Positions 25,852 to 34,910 of a stretch of 64,000 bases of DNA are shown piece after piece. Both the position numbers and the translations under genes were made by a program. The stretch comes from Clostridiales bacterium oral taxon 876 str. F0540 (GTDB taxonomy: Bacteria > Bacillota > Clostridia > Clostridiales > Clostridiaceae). The notes beneath the pieces are model-generated. The model did not search any database, was not told where the DNA came from, and saw nothing but the letters and a program-made list of their open reading frames with translations. The stretch's first letter is position 1. Each line of letters opens with the position of its first letter. Where the stretch lies: the NCBI GenBank assembly GCA_000466585.1, contig KE993496.1, positions 62,162 through 126,161 on the forward strand, in the 5' to 3' direction.

Positions 25852-26616
25852 TTGGGACTTTCATTACTTAATTTTTTTGTTTTAGGAGTAATAATATATT
25901 TTTTAACTAAAGTTATAAAAATAAAGAACTATAGGGTTAAGTTTTCAAATCCTAGAAAAAGTGCTTTATATTCAATATTAGCAGTTACACTTAGCTCTTG
26001 TATAATTATAGCATTAATGGCGTTAATTAAGTCACAGAGTACATCTGAAACAGTTTCAAAGATTCAAAGTTATAGTTTAAACAGTATAGTAAATATTGCA
26101 ATTAGCTGGCTGATTTTACTATCACCTATTTTAATAATGAAAAAGATTAACAAGGAAACTTGGGAGAGTACAGGAATTTTAAAATATAATTTAAAGGAAG
26201 CTATTTCGATAGGTTTTATACTTGCAGCAATTGCTATAGTATCTGCGGTACTATTTGGCTCAATAAGTTTGGAGAATATAGGACAAAAAATTACTTTAAA
26301 CACTATATATGCCTTAGTTTATTATGCAATTGTAGGCTTCTGTGAAGAATTTATGTATAGAGGTTACTTACAGACACGATTAATATGCTGGGCTGGAATA
26401 TGGAAAGGATGGGTTATAACTTCTATATTTATGGCTCTAATTCATATTCCTCAACGAATGGTATCAATGGGGGTGCCCCTTAGAGAAGCTCTTATAAATT
26501 CGATTTTGCTGATTCCAATAAGTTTAACAATGGGTTATATACAGATTAAAACTAAAAATATTGCAGCAGCAGGTATATATCATACCTTTGCAAACTGGAT
26601 AAATATATTTATGTAA
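25852..26616 (+). CDS. CPBP-family intramembrane metalloprotease (CAAX protease-like)
   Basis: The protein has about seven hydrophobic segments and the CPBP (Abi) motifs 'EEFMYRGYLQ' (EExxxR), 'FMALIHIPQ' (FxxxH) and 'GIYHTFANW'. The Glu and His residues bind the catalytic zinc of intramembrane proteases related to Rce1. The start is uncertain: TTG at 25852 is about 18 bases from the strong GGGGGGA, and the best-spaced codons (ATT 25840, TTA 25843) are not standard starts. The protein is about 254 residues. The role could be processing of peptides, bacteriocin immunity, or none known. Confidence 0.85.
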   Translation: MGLSLLNFFVLGVIIYFLTKVIKIKNYRVKFSNPRKSALYSILAVTLSSCIIIALMALIKSQSTSETVSKIQSYSLNSIVNIAISWLILLSPILIMKKINKETWESTGILKYNLKEAISIGFILAAIAIVSAVLFGSISLENIGQKITLNTIYALVYYAIVGFCEEFMYRGYLQTRLICWAGIWKGWVITSIFMALIHIPQRMVSMGVPLREALINSILLIPISLTMGYIQIKTKNIAAAGIYHTFANWINIFM

Positions 26617-26692
26617 GGTATAGGGAAATGAGAAATTATATAAAGAAAATATGTTATATTTGAACCAAGATCAGGTTATTGGGGGATAAAAA

Positions 26693-27226
26693 ATGATTTT
26701 TAAGTTTGTTCCAATGAATGAAGGTTATGCAAGAGAGATGATTGATAACTGGAAATATGAAGGAGAATACTCAATTTATAATTATGTAAATGAAGCAGAA
26801 TTATTACTTGAAGAACAAAGCTGGGGGGCTAACAGGTTTGCTGTTTTGGATGAAAATGATGAGTTAGCAGGTGAATTGACAACAGAATTTTTTAGAGAAG
26901 TTGATAAAGATTCAGAGGATGATGGATATGTAGACATCAAAACTGTTAGAGATAATCCGGATAAAGTTTATGAAATGTGGATCGGATTTGGTTTAAAGCC
27001 TAAACTAACCGGAAAAGGAATGGGAAAGGAATTCATTTCTCAGTGTGTTGATTTTGCAGTAAGATATCATGATTATAAAGGTGATTATGTAAGGTTGGGT
27101 GTAGCTGAGTTTAATAAGAGAGCTATCAGAACATATCAAAAGGCAGGTTTTGAAGTGTTTGATAACTATGTTGGTGAAATTGATAATAAAAAAATGAGTA
27201 TATTATGGATGAAAAAGTCCTGCTAG
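26693..27226 (+). CDS. GNAT-family N-acetyltransferase
   Basis: This 177-residue protein has the acetyl-CoA binding block 'PKLTGKGMGKEFISQCV' (the Q/RxxGxG/A pattern) and the C-terminal 'VAEFNKRAIRTYQKAGFEV', typical of RimJ/RimL-like acetyltransferases. It is a paralogue of the gene at 39927: both begin with WKYE..YSIY and share the GKGMG and NKRAIR blocks. The ATG follows GGGGGATAAAAA. The substrate is unknown. Confidence 0.88.
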   Translation: MIFKFVPMNEGYAREMIDNWKYEGEYSIYNYVNEAELLLEEQSWGANRFAVLDENDELAGELTTEFFREVDKDSEDDGYVDIKTVRDNPDKVYEMWIGFGLKPKLTGKGMGKEFISQCVDFAVRYHDYKGDYVRLGVAEFNKRAIRTYQKAGFEVFDNYVGEIDNKKMSILWMKKSC

Positions 27227-27278
27227 TATAAAGGGTGTTTTTAAATTTAGCAAGAGCAGCATTGAAATGAGGATATAA

Positions 27279-28157
27279 ATGAAAAAATATAAAATGATAA
27301 GCAATTATATGGATAATGAAAAATATAGATTAAGTTTTAATAAGCTTGCTGCAAATACTTTTGGACTTGATTTTGAGGACTGGTATAAAAATAAATTGTT
27401 TTATAATAGATATATTTGTTATTCCTTTGTTGATGGAGATGAGGTTGTTGCTAATATATCTATCAATAAGATGGATTTAATTATTGAAGATCAAAAGAAA
27501 AAAGCTCTTCAAATAGGTACAGTAATGACACATTCTGAGTATAGAAGTCAGGGGCTATCTGCAGCACTCATGAAGCATATTATTGAAAAGTACGAGAATG
27601 ATTATGATGTTATTTATCTTTTTGCAAATGACAGTGTTTTGAATTTCTATCCTAAGTTTGGATTAAAAAAAACTGAAGAGTATTTTTATGAAGTGGACGC
27701 AGCACAGATAAATAAAAAGCAAAGCCCAATAAGAAAGCTTAATAAAGAAAATGAAGAGGATTATAATATAATTTTAAGACTTGCTGAAAAAAGGCAGCCT
27801 GTATCTAAAAAATTAGGAATATGTAATGATATTTGGCCCTTATTAGTGTATTGCCTCTATGAGTACAGCAATAATTTATATTATTTAGAGGATGAAGATA
27901 TTATACTGATTGCAGAAAGAGAAGAAAATAGGCTTCATATATATGATATTCTTAGTTTACAGACTTTTATTTTAGATAATATAATTGAAAAGGTTGTTTT
28001 AGAAAGTGATAAGACAATAGAAATTCATTTTGCGTCTGAGCTAATGAAATATAATGTGATTAAAGGGTATAAACAAAGAGAAAATGATACATTGTTTGTA
28101 AGAAGCAAGGTGGATTTACCTAAGGAGATATTGTTTCCTATGACCTCACATACATAA
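27279..28157 (+). CDS. GNAT-family N-acetyltransferase, Eis-like N-terminal domain
   Basis: The 292-residue protein has one GNAT domain in residues 1-140 ('IGTVMTHSEYRSQGLSAALM' is the acetyl-CoA loop, 'DSVLNFYPKFGL' the C-terminal helix). A second region of about 150 residues follows without a clear motif. The ATG follows ATGAGGATATAA. It ends four bases before the next reading frame and is probably co-transcribed with it. The substrate is unknown. Confidence 0.82.
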   Translation: MKKYKMISNYMDNEKYRLSFNKLAANTFGLDFEDWYKNKLFYNRYICYSFVDGDEVVANISINKMDLIIEDQKKKALQIGTVMTHSEYRSQGLSAALMKHIIEKYENDYDVIYLFANDSVLNFYPKFGLKKTEEYFYEVDAAQINKKQSPIRKLNKENEEDYNIILRLAEKRQPVSKKLGICNDIWPLLVYCLYEYSNNLYYLEDEDIILIAEREENRLHIYDILSLQTFILDNIIEKVVLESDKTIEIHFASELMKYNVIKGYKQRENDTLFVRSKVDLPKEILFPMTSHT

Positions 28158-28173
28158 AAGAATGGAGAAACAC

Positions 28174-29301
28174 ATGAGAAAAAAGAGTTTGATTATTATA
28201 GCTGTAATAATAGTACTAATTTCAGCTTGGTATTATGCTTTTAAAGTTAATTATAATACTAGAGGATATATCAATAATACGATAAACAAGCTTCAGGGAA
28301 AGACCTTAAATAATAAATTTGAGACTAAAATAAAATCGGGTAATTTAGCTACAGATTATAATATAGATACAGTTCTTAAGGACATAGATAAACTGGGACT
28401 TAATACGCTAAATATTCCTGTGGCTATAAATATAGAGAGCCTTACAGCAAGCAACATGACAATAGATAATTCAAGCAAAGAAAAGGCAATAAGACTTATT
28501 AAGGAGCTAAAAGGAAAGAAAATAAATATAATACTAGAGCCTTATCCATGGATCGCCAATGGAACAAAATATGAAACTGAATGGCTTCCCGATAACAAGG
28601 ATGAGTTTTTTGCTAACTGGAAAACAAAAGTGTTAAAACCTCTTATAGATGAGGTGGCAGTGCCCTATAGAGTTGACGCTTTTAATATAGGTACGAGCTT
28701 TACAAAATTTGAAAATGAAGAAGAAGGCTTTTGCAATATGATAGATTATGTAAGGCAGTATTATAAAGGCTTGGTTACCTATAGAACCAGCTTTTGGATT
28801 ACTGTAGACTGGAAGGACCCAGCCACGCAAAAGCAGCAGGAGAAGCTGCAGCAGGACTATGAAAAAAAGCTTAATAATAAGATATTTTCGAAGGTGGATT
28901 TTATCTCAATTGCAGCTTACTTTGAGCTAACAGAAAATGATACAAATACAGTTGACAATTTAGTAAGCGCCATAGAAAGTACTCAAAGATATAAGAGAAA
29001 GCAGAATATAAAGCAGGAGATTAAGAATTTTTATGATAAATGGAACAAGCCGATTTTCTTTGGAGAGCTAGGCTTTCCAATAACTGATAAGGCTTCTATA
29101 GAGCCTTGGAATCCAAATCAGACGGATAAATTAAATGAAAAGGAACAGGCTAATTGCTTTGAAGCTTATAGAAGATCCTTTGAAAAGGAACCCTGGAATT
29201 TAGGCTTTTCTGTATTTGCCATTGGCGAAAACGGTCCTGATAAGAGATATTATCCAAGTCAATATAGCACAGAGATAATAAAAGATTGGTATAAAAAATA
29301 G
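28174..29301 (+). CDS. Membrane-anchored GH113-like glycoside hydrolase
   Basis: The start is the ATG at 28174 with GGAGA upstream; another ATG at 28162 overlaps that site. The 375-residue protein has one N-terminal hydrophobic helix ('SLIIIAVIIVLISAWYYAF'), uncleaved or a signal anchor, then a TIM-barrel-like domain. 'IILEPYPWI', 'DAFNIGTSFTKFE' and 'PIFFGELGFP' (Glu as probable nucleophile) are characteristic of GH113 and related beta-glycosidases such as beta-mannanases. In the first motif the acid/base position is not certain. It acts outside the cell membrane, perhaps on wall or capsule polysaccharide. Confidence 0.7.
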   Translation: MRKKSLIIIAVIIVLISAWYYAFKVNYNTRGYINNTINKLQGKTLNNKFETKIKSGNLATDYNIDTVLKDIDKLGLNTLNIPVAINIESLTASNMTIDNSSKEKAIRLIKELKGKKINIILEPYPWIANGTKYETEWLPDNKDEFFANWKTKVLKPLIDEVAVPYRVDAFNIGTSFTKFENEEEGFCNMIDYVRQYYKGLVTYRTSFWITVDWKDPATQKQQEKLQQDYEKKLNNKIFSKVDFISIAAYFELTENDTNTVDNLVSAIESTQRYKRKQNIKQEIKNFYDKWNKPIFFGELGFPITDKASIEPWNPNQTDKLNEKEQANCFEAYRRSFEKEPWNLGFSVFAIGENGPDKRYYPSQYSTEIIKDWYKK

Positions 29302-29382
29302 GCTTCAAACTTCGCAATATAGGAAATATTTTTATGTTTGCCTGATGCTAGAATTAACTTAACGAACAGGAGGTGAACTAAT

Positions 29383-30693
29383 GTGGAAACTATAGATATT
29401 TTTCAGAAGGTAATAGACTACATCGAAGAAAACTTAAAGACAGAATTAAATATTGAAGAACTTGCAGCCATGGCAGGCTTTTCAACTTATCATTTTATGC
29501 ATGTTTTCGGAGATATGGTCGGTATGCCCTTATATGCTTATATAACCAAGAGAAGGGTTAAGAATGCTATTTATGAAATCTACAAAGGCAGCAAGCTGAT
29601 TGATACAGCTCTCCTTTATGGCTTTGATACTCATGCAGGATTTTTTAAAGCCTTTAAGCGGGAGTATGGCTGTTCGCCTTCAAAATATATTAAGTCCACT
29701 TTAGTTTGTAAGCCTGATTTGGTTAATTTAAGGCGGGAGGCAAAATTAATGTTAACACAAACACAATTAAGACAAATACTTTTGAACTGGAACATCGATT
29801 CAAAAACAGAAATAAAGGAGGTTTACTTCTTCGGAGGAAATATTAAAGCTTGGAATATAGGTGAACAATATGTTCTTAAAACCGGCATGGATATTTCAGG
29901 ACTGCGTACCCATATTTTATTTGCAGAAGCACTTTCTAAAGAAGGAATCAATTCCGCATATCAAGTAAAAACAAGAGACGGAAAAGATTTTATTCAAGAT
30001 GGTGAACGTTTTTATGTTTTGCTCAATCGTATTGAGGGTAGATACCTTACTCCAGAAGAGAGATACTCCTATGATAGAGAGCTGACAGGTGAAAAATATG
30101 GAATAGCCATAGGCAAACTTCATAAGGTGCTAAAAAGCCATGAGGATAACCTTGAGGTAAATGATACAAATTTATATGATGTAGTCACAAAATGGGCTAT
30201 GCCAGAAACAAAGCGTATTATGGAGCAGTGGAATTGTCCTTTGCCGGAAGAGTTTTATAATGAATATACAGCAAACTTTGGCAGGCTTTATGACAAGCTT
30301 CCTAAGCAGATAATCCATCGTAATCCAAATCCGACTAACGTTATTTTTAATGGCAATGATGTAAGTGGATTTATAGACTTTGACATAAGTGAAAAGAATG
30401 TAAGAATTTTTGATCCTTGCTATTGTGCAACTGGAATACTTTCAGAAGCAGCTGAAATAACAGGCGGTTATGAAAAGTGGCCAGAAATTCTTAAAGGTGT
30501 TATAAAAGGATATGACAGTATATGTTCATTAAGCACTGAAGAAAAACAAGCTCTTATATATGTAATTTACTCTATTCAGATGATTTTTATTGCTTATCTC
30601 AATGGTCATGATGATGAAAAGGCAGCAGCTATGGAAAATAGAAAAATGCTTATTTGGATTTGGAAAAATGCTGATAAACTAAGTTTTGAATAA
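29383..30693 (+). CDS. AraC-family regulator fused to an aminoglycoside phosphotransferase-like domain
   Basis: Residues 1-110 form an AraC/XylS double helix-turn-helix ('IEELAAMAGFSTYHFMHVF' and 'IDTALLYGFDTHAGFFKAFK'). Residues about 125-436 form an APH/choline-kinase-like domain with 'IHRNPNPTNVIF' and 'GFIDFDISEKNVRIFDP'. The canonical HxDxxxxN catalytic Asp is Asn here, while the metal-binding IDFD is kept, so the domain may bind but not phosphorylate a ligand. The GTG start at 29383 is nine bases after AGGAGG; the overlapping ATG at 29381 gives only a four-residue frame. Probably a transcription regulator with a kinase-derived sensor. Confidence 0.85.
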   Translation: METIDIFQKVIDYIEENLKTELNIEELAAMAGFSTYHFMHVFGDMVGMPLYAYITKRRVKNAIYEIYKGSKLIDTALLYGFDTHAGFFKAFKREYGCSPSKYIKSTLVCKPDLVNLRREAKLMLTQTQLRQILLNWNIDSKTEIKEVYFFGGNIKAWNIGEQYVLKTGMDISGLRTHILFAEALSKEGINSAYQVKTRDGKDFIQDGERFYVLLNRIEGRYLTPEERYSYDRELTGEKYGIAIGKLHKVLKSHEDNLEVNDTNLYDVVTKWAMPETKRIMEQWNCPLPEEFYNEYTANFGRLYDKLPKQIIHRNPNPTNVIFNGNDVSGFIDFDISEKNVRIFDPCYCATGILSEAAEITGGYEKWPEILKGVIKGYDSICSLSTEEKQALIYVIYSIQMIFIAYLNGHDDEKAAAMENRKMLIWIWKNADKLSFE

Positions 30694-30713
30694 TAGAATA
30701 TAAAAGTTACTTT

Positions 30714-30753
30714 AAAGGGTATGTTGCAAAACGGGTTGTGACGTACCCTTTTT
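30714..30753 (+). terminator. Intrinsic terminator
   Basis: AAAGGGTA pairs with TACCCTTT, with additional pairing GT/AC inside, followed by TTT; it lies between the fusion regulator and the esterase gene. Confidence 0.7.
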
Positions 30754-30862
30754 GATGTGGAAAATTTTCATATATATGGTGGGATAAGTGTGATATAATT
30801 TTTAAAAGCATTAAATAGAAGTACTTGAATTTTATGGGGAATTTTTAAGGGGGAAATAACTT

Positions 30863-32080
30863 ATGAAAAGAATTAAAGAAAGAATTAACACAATCATAAA
30901 GCTAGAAGAAGAGATAAAATCTGAGGGTAAAATAGCTCTGCAAAGATTGCAGGATAGGCTTTTAGCAGAAGGTGGTCCTGTAATTGAAAATATTGAAGGA
31001 GACAATGAAAATAATCTAGTGACCTTCTTTTATTTTGCCGAAGAGTCTATGGATAATGTCTTATTTATACCTCCAGTTGATATGAGAAATATACAAGAAA
31101 ATAAGATGGATAGATTATTGGATACTAATGTATGGCATATAACATACAAAGTAAGAAATGACGTTTATTTTGGTTATTATTTTTGCCCTAATGATCCTCT
31201 TGATGATGATTGGGAAAAGAGAGGAGATAATTTAGCTTCTGATAAATTTAATAATAAGGTACTAGTTTTTAAAGGTGAAAAAGGGAATAAAGATGTAATA
31301 AGACCTTATGTGGTAATGCCTAAAGCAGAGCCCCGCTTTTGGACAAAGGAAAGAAGTGAAATCTCTAAGGGAAAATTGCATGAACATTATTTTGAAAGCA
31401 AAAGCTTCAAGGAGCCCAGAAAACTTAGAGTTTACACACCTTTTGGTTATAAAGAAAATAATGATCCTTATGGACTTCTAGTGCTGACTGATGGAGATGA
31501 ATATATTAATATGCTTTCTGCAAAAGAAGTACTTGATAATCTAATTGATGATAAAAAGATTCCACCTATAGCAGTTTTATTTATAGACTCAACTGAAACA
31601 AGAATGGAAGAACTAAAATGCAGTGATGAATTTGGAAGTGTTGTAGTTAATGAATTAATTCCTTGGGTTAGGAATAGTTATAATATATCAGAAAGCCCTG
31701 AGAAAACAATAATAGGAGGGTTAAGCTTAGGGGGACTGACAGCTGCTTACTTAGGACTAAAACACTCAGAGGTATTTGGAAATGTACTTTCTCAGTCAGG
31801 TTCTTATTGGTACAAGCCTGAAGGTTATGAAGATAAAGAAAATAGCTGCTGGATGAGTTCTGAATACGAGAAAATAGATAAGCTTCCTGTTAAGTTTTAC
31901 TTAAATGTAGGTGTTCTTGAAGCTAAAGCTGTAATGATTGATACAAATATAAACTTTAAAGATTTATTAATTTCTAAAGGCTATGATGTTTATTTTGAGG
32001 AATTTAAAAGCGGTCATGATTATTTATGCTGGGGTGAAACCTTGGCAAATGGTCTGATTTCTTTAATAGGATCTAAATAG
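30863..32080 (+). CDS. Enterochelin esterase-like alpha/beta hydrolase
   Basis: The 405-residue protein has an N-terminal domain like that of Fes esterases (to about residue 165), followed by an esterase-D type alpha/beta hydrolase. 'TIIGGLSLGGLTAAYLGLK' contains the nucleophile Ser in GLSLGG, and 'FKSGHDYLCWGETL' the catalytic His. Such enzymes hydrolyse trilactone siderophores or related esters in the cytoplasm. There are no siderophore genes nearby, so another ester substrate is possible. The ATG follows AAGGGGGAAATAACTT. Confidence 0.85.
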   Translation: MKRIKERINTIIKLEEEIKSEGKIALQRLQDRLLAEGGPVIENIEGDNENNLVTFFYFAEESMDNVLFIPPVDMRNIQENKMDRLLDTNVWHITYKVRNDVYFGYYFCPNDPLDDDWEKRGDNLASDKFNNKVLVFKGEKGNKDVIRPYVVMPKAEPRFWTKERSEISKGKLHEHYFESKSFKEPRKLRVYTPFGYKENNDPYGLLVLTDGDEYINMLSAKEVLDNLIDDKKIPPIAVLFIDSTETRMEELKCSDEFGSVVVNELIPWVRNSYNISESPEKTIIGGLSLGGLTAAYLGLKHSEVFGNVLSQSGSYWYKPEGYEDKENSCWMSSEYEKIDKLPVKFYLNVGVLEAKAVMIDTNINFKDLLISKGYDVYFEEFKSGHDYLCWGETLANGLISLIGSK

Positions 32081-32101
32081 AGCTATACTGGAGGTGTTTC
32101 T

Positions 32102-32650
32102 ATGGAAACAATAGAAACAAAAAGATTAATATTGAGAGACTGGAGTGAAAGCGACAGTTCAGATTTATATGAATATGGAAAAGACGATAGAGTTGGGCCA
32201 AATGCAGGTTGGCCTGTCCATAAAAGCCCGGAAGAAAGCAAAGCTGTTGTAAAAATGTTTATCGAAGACAATGATTGTTATGCCATTGTATTAAAAGCTG
32301 AAAATAAAGTAATCGGTGGAATCGGAATGCATAACAGGAAACCAGATGAAGCTTTGAAAGAATTAAGGCAAAGGGAAATCGGGTACGCTCTAAATCCAGC
32401 TTACTGGGGTAACGGCTATATACCTGAGGCGGTAGAGGCTTTAATCAAGTATGGTTTTGAAAAAATGGACCTTGATTTAATTTGGTGCGGGCATTATGAC
32501 TTTAATAATAAATCTAAAAGAGTAGTTGAAAAATGCGGATTTAATTATAAGTTCACCCGGGATGTTACAATGAGACTTTTAGGCAACAAACCTACCAGAG
32601 AGCTGGTTTATAATATTATGAAGGATGAATATTATAGGAAGAACGATTAA
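32102..32650 (+). CDS. GNAT-family N-acetyltransferase, RimJ/RimL type
   Basis: The 182-residue protein begins 'METIETKRLILRDWSESD', the standard RimJ-like opening. It has 'IGYALNPAYWGNGYIPEAVE' (acetyl-CoA loop) and 'NNKSKRVVEKCGF'. These enzymes acetylate N-termini of ribosomal proteins, polyamines or antibiotics; the substrate cannot be told. It starts 21 bases after the esterase stop, with GGAGGTG, and may be co-transcribed. Confidence 0.88.
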   Translation: METIETKRLILRDWSESDSSDLYEYGKDDRVGPNAGWPVHKSPEESKAVVKMFIEDNDCYAIVLKAENKVIGGIGMHNRKPDEALKELRQREIGYALNPAYWGNGYIPEAVEALIKYGFEKMDLDLIWCGHYDFNNKSKRVVEKCGFNYKFTRDVTMRLLGNKPTRELVYNIMKDEYYRKND

Positions 32651-32677
32651 TAAAAAAGCTTAATGAAAAACATTAAT

Positions 32678-32712
32678 AAAGGATGCAGGCAAAATGTATG
32701 CATCCTTTTAAA
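32678..32712. terminator. Bidirectional intrinsic terminator
   Basis: AAAGGATGCA pairs with TGCATCCTTT across an 11-base loop with A/T tracts on both sides, between two convergent genes. Confidence 0.85.
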
Positions 32713-32715
32713 TAA

Positions 32716-33288
32716 TTATAAATCTAAAATCATATCCTCAAGTCTTCTCTTAGGAACATGGTGAACCTGGTTTTCATCTCTCCAGTATTTAATATCCTTT
32801 GAAGTATTTAAATCCTCTAGAACAACTTCTTCTTTTGGCTTTCCGAGAGCTATAACAAGAAGAATTTCATATTTCTCAGGGATATTTAAAGCTGTTCTTA
32901 AAGCGTCTCTATCTACAGAGCCAAACATGCAGCCGCCAAGTCCTTTTTCAGTAGCTCCTAATAGAATACTTTGACAAGCTATACCATGATCCCACATAGG
33001 GTTTTTACTTATTTCTTTATCTAAAAGCATTATAATATAACCAGCAGGTCTTTCACCTTCTGAAGGTCCATTCCAATCCTTTAAGTAACCTGCCCATCTT
33101 AAGTTTGGAAAAATCAACGAGTTCTTTTCTTCACTGCTTGAAATTATGTACTTTAGAGGCTGAAGATTAGCTCCTGAAGAGGATAAACGTGCTAGATCTA
33201 CTAATTCCTTTAAAGTGCTTTCTTCAATTTTAACATCTTCATAAAATCTTCTGTAGGTTCGATTTTTTTCAACTAAATCACGAATCAT
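32716..33288 (-). CDS. Nitroreductase-family FMN oxidoreductase
   Basis: The 190-residue protein shows the family's 'KNRTYRRFYED' FMN-binding N-terminus, 'SSSGANLQPLKYII', and near the C-terminus 'LGGCMFGSVDRDALR' and 'ILLVIALGKPKEE'. Such proteins reduce nitro groups, quinones or flavins with NAD(P)H. The length is normal. The ATG at 33288 has GGGGGTATCAAA upstream. Monocistronic. Confidence 0.9.
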   Translation of the reverse strand: MIRDLVEKNRTYRRFYEDVKIEESTLKELVDLARLSSSGANLQPLKYIISSSEEKNSLIFPNLRWAGYLKDWNGPSEGERPAGYIIMLLDKEISKNPMWDHGIACQSILLGATEKGLGGCMFGSVDRDALRTALNIPEKYEILLVIALGKPKEEVVLEDLNTSKDIKYWRDENQVHHVPKRRLEDMILDL

Positions 33289-33360
33289 TTTGATACCCCC
33301 ATTTTTATAAATTTGTATTTATATGAATATGATAACACCTTTAAATTAACTTGTCTTTAT

Positions 33361-33783
33361 CTACTCTATGAATCCTCTGTTTCTCATAGATTCCTCATTT
33401 TTAAATTTCGCCATGCCTGTAAGCATTTTAGAATAGCCAAGCTTTTTGTAAAAGTTCTGTGCTGTTGGATTTGCATATAATAGTATATTCATATTTTGAA
33501 GCTTGCTTTCAAGCTCCTTCATGATAATTCTTCCAATACCTTTTTTATGATATTCGGGAAGTACAGCTATATCGTAAATACCTGCCTGAAAAACTCCATC
33601 AGAAATTGCTCTTCCTGTGCCTATAAGCTTATCATTATCGAATACAAATACTCGTACAAAGCTGTTCTCAAAGGCTATTTGAGTTTCTTTCACAGGGTGT
33701 GTTGAAAGCCCTGCTTTTTCAATAACGTCACAAATTATTTCCCAATTTATATTATTGCAGTCAAATTTTAAATTAATGTTCAT
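33361..33783 (-). CDS. GNAT-family N-acetyltransferase, short form
   Basis: The 140-residue single-domain protein has 'DIAVLPEYHKKGIGRIIMKE' (acetyl-CoA loop) and 'NPTAQNFYKKLGY'. The ATG at 33783 is preceded by a good site (GGAGGTAGAAG). The substrate is unknown. It lies on the minus strand about 70 bases from the nitroreductase start, but the gap separates them. Confidence 0.88.
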   Translation of the reverse strand: MNINLKFDCNNINWEIICDVIEKAGLSTHPVKETQIAFENSFVRVFVFDNDKLIGTGRAISDGVFQAGIYDIAVLPEYHKKGIGRIIMKELESKLQNMNILLYANPTAQNFYKKLGYSKMLTGMAKFKNEESMRNRGFIE

Positions 33784-33967
33784 ACTCTTCTACCTCCAAT
33801 TGAAGTGAAACTTATTCGCTATCACTTGCAGATTATTTTAGAAGCTAATTTAGAACTTCTACATTCTTGCATAGTAAGTTGTTTAATTATAATATACCTT
33901 AAACTATTTAAAAATAATATAATTTAAGTTACAATATTTACATGAAACTAACGAAAAGGTGGATAGT

Positions 33968-34729
33968 ATGAAAGATATTGTAAAAATTTTAGGCGTACCT
34001 TTTAATAGAGTTACTATGGAGGAAACGGTAAGTAAAGTCAAAAAAGAGATAAATTCAGATAGAGAAAAGCCTTATCACATAATAACAGGCAATCCTGAAA
34101 TTGTTGTTAGCTATAAAAAAGAAAAGGCACTTCAGGATATAATTAATGATACAGACTTAATAACTCCGGATGGTATAGGTATAATACTAGCTTCAAGATG
34201 GAAGAGAGATGCTCTTCCAGAAAGAGTTGCAGGTTATGATTTGCTTATAAATGTATTAAAAGAGGGCGACAAAAAAAAATGGTCTTTTTATTTTCTGGGT
34301 GCTGATGAAGATACAAATAGAAAAGCAGTGGAAAATATAAAAGAAAAATATCCTAATGTTGTTATTTTAGGAAGGCATAATGGATTTTTTAATGGGGAAG
34401 AGGAAGAAAAGATAATTTCAGAAATTACAACTACACAGCCTGATATTTTAGTTGTGGCGCTTGGGGCTCCACGAGCTGAAAAATGGATATACAGAAATAA
34501 AAGTAAACTTAACACAAAGGTAACTTTTGGTGTAGGTGGAAGTTTAGATGTAATTGCTGGAAAAGTAAAAAGAGCTCCTCTTATATGGCAAAAGTTAAAT
34601 CTTGAATGGTTTTACAGGCTAATATGCCAGCCTTCAAGATGGCGAAGACAGCTAGTTTTGCCAGTGTTTGCATGTAAAGCCTTTGGCGAGGCTGTAAAGG
34701 AAAATATTTTGCATAAAAAGGAAAACTAG
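33968..34729 (+). CDS. WecG/TagA/CpsF-family glycosyltransferase
   Basis: The 253-residue protein transfers N-acetylmannosamine (or a similar sugar) to undecaprenyl-PP-GlcNAc, the committed step of wall teichoic acid or related polymers, at the inner face of the membrane. 'IITGNPEIVVSYKKEKAL', 'DLITPDGIGIILASRW' (catalytic Asp in the TPDG motif) and 'ERVAGYDL' are diagnostic. The C-terminal membrane-association part 'EWFYRLICQPSRWRR' is intact. The start is the ATG at 33968 with AAGGTGG upstream. It is not accompanied by other teichoic acid genes. Confidence 0.93.
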   Translation: MKDIVKILGVPFNRVTMEETVSKVKKEINSDREKPYHIITGNPEIVVSYKKEKALQDIINDTDLITPDGIGIILASRWKRDALPERVAGYDLLINVLKEGDKKKWSFYFLGADEDTNRKAVENIKEKYPNVVILGRHNGFFNGEEEEKIISEITTTQPDILVVALGAPRAEKWIYRNKSKLNTKVTFGVGGSLDVIAGKVKRAPLIWQKLNLEWFYRLICQPSRWRRQLVLPVFACKAFGEAVKENILHKKEN

Positions 34730-34739
34730 CATAATCCAT

Positions 34740-34880
34740 AATGCCATTTATGGAAGGAATTATGGTTTGTAATGGCTTAGCTATTAACTTATAATGTTCA
34801 ATAAATGGAGCCATAAAAATATTTATTTTTATGGACTGCATGAGCAGTACAAAATGCATAGCGGTTAGCTGCCGTTATGA
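34740..34880 (+). other. Structured intergenic leader of unknown class
   Basis: Three inverted repeats occur in 140 bases: CCATAATGCCATTTATGG-type pairing near 34737-34766; CCATAAAAATA with TATTTTTATGG (perfect 11 bp, two-base gap, about 34811-34834); and CATAGCGG with CCGTTATG near 34857-34879. None is followed by a T-run. I do not match it to a known riboswitch. Confidence 0.45.
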
Positions 34881-34910
34881 TTAGTATGAGAAATGCAGGA
34901 GGGATTTAAA

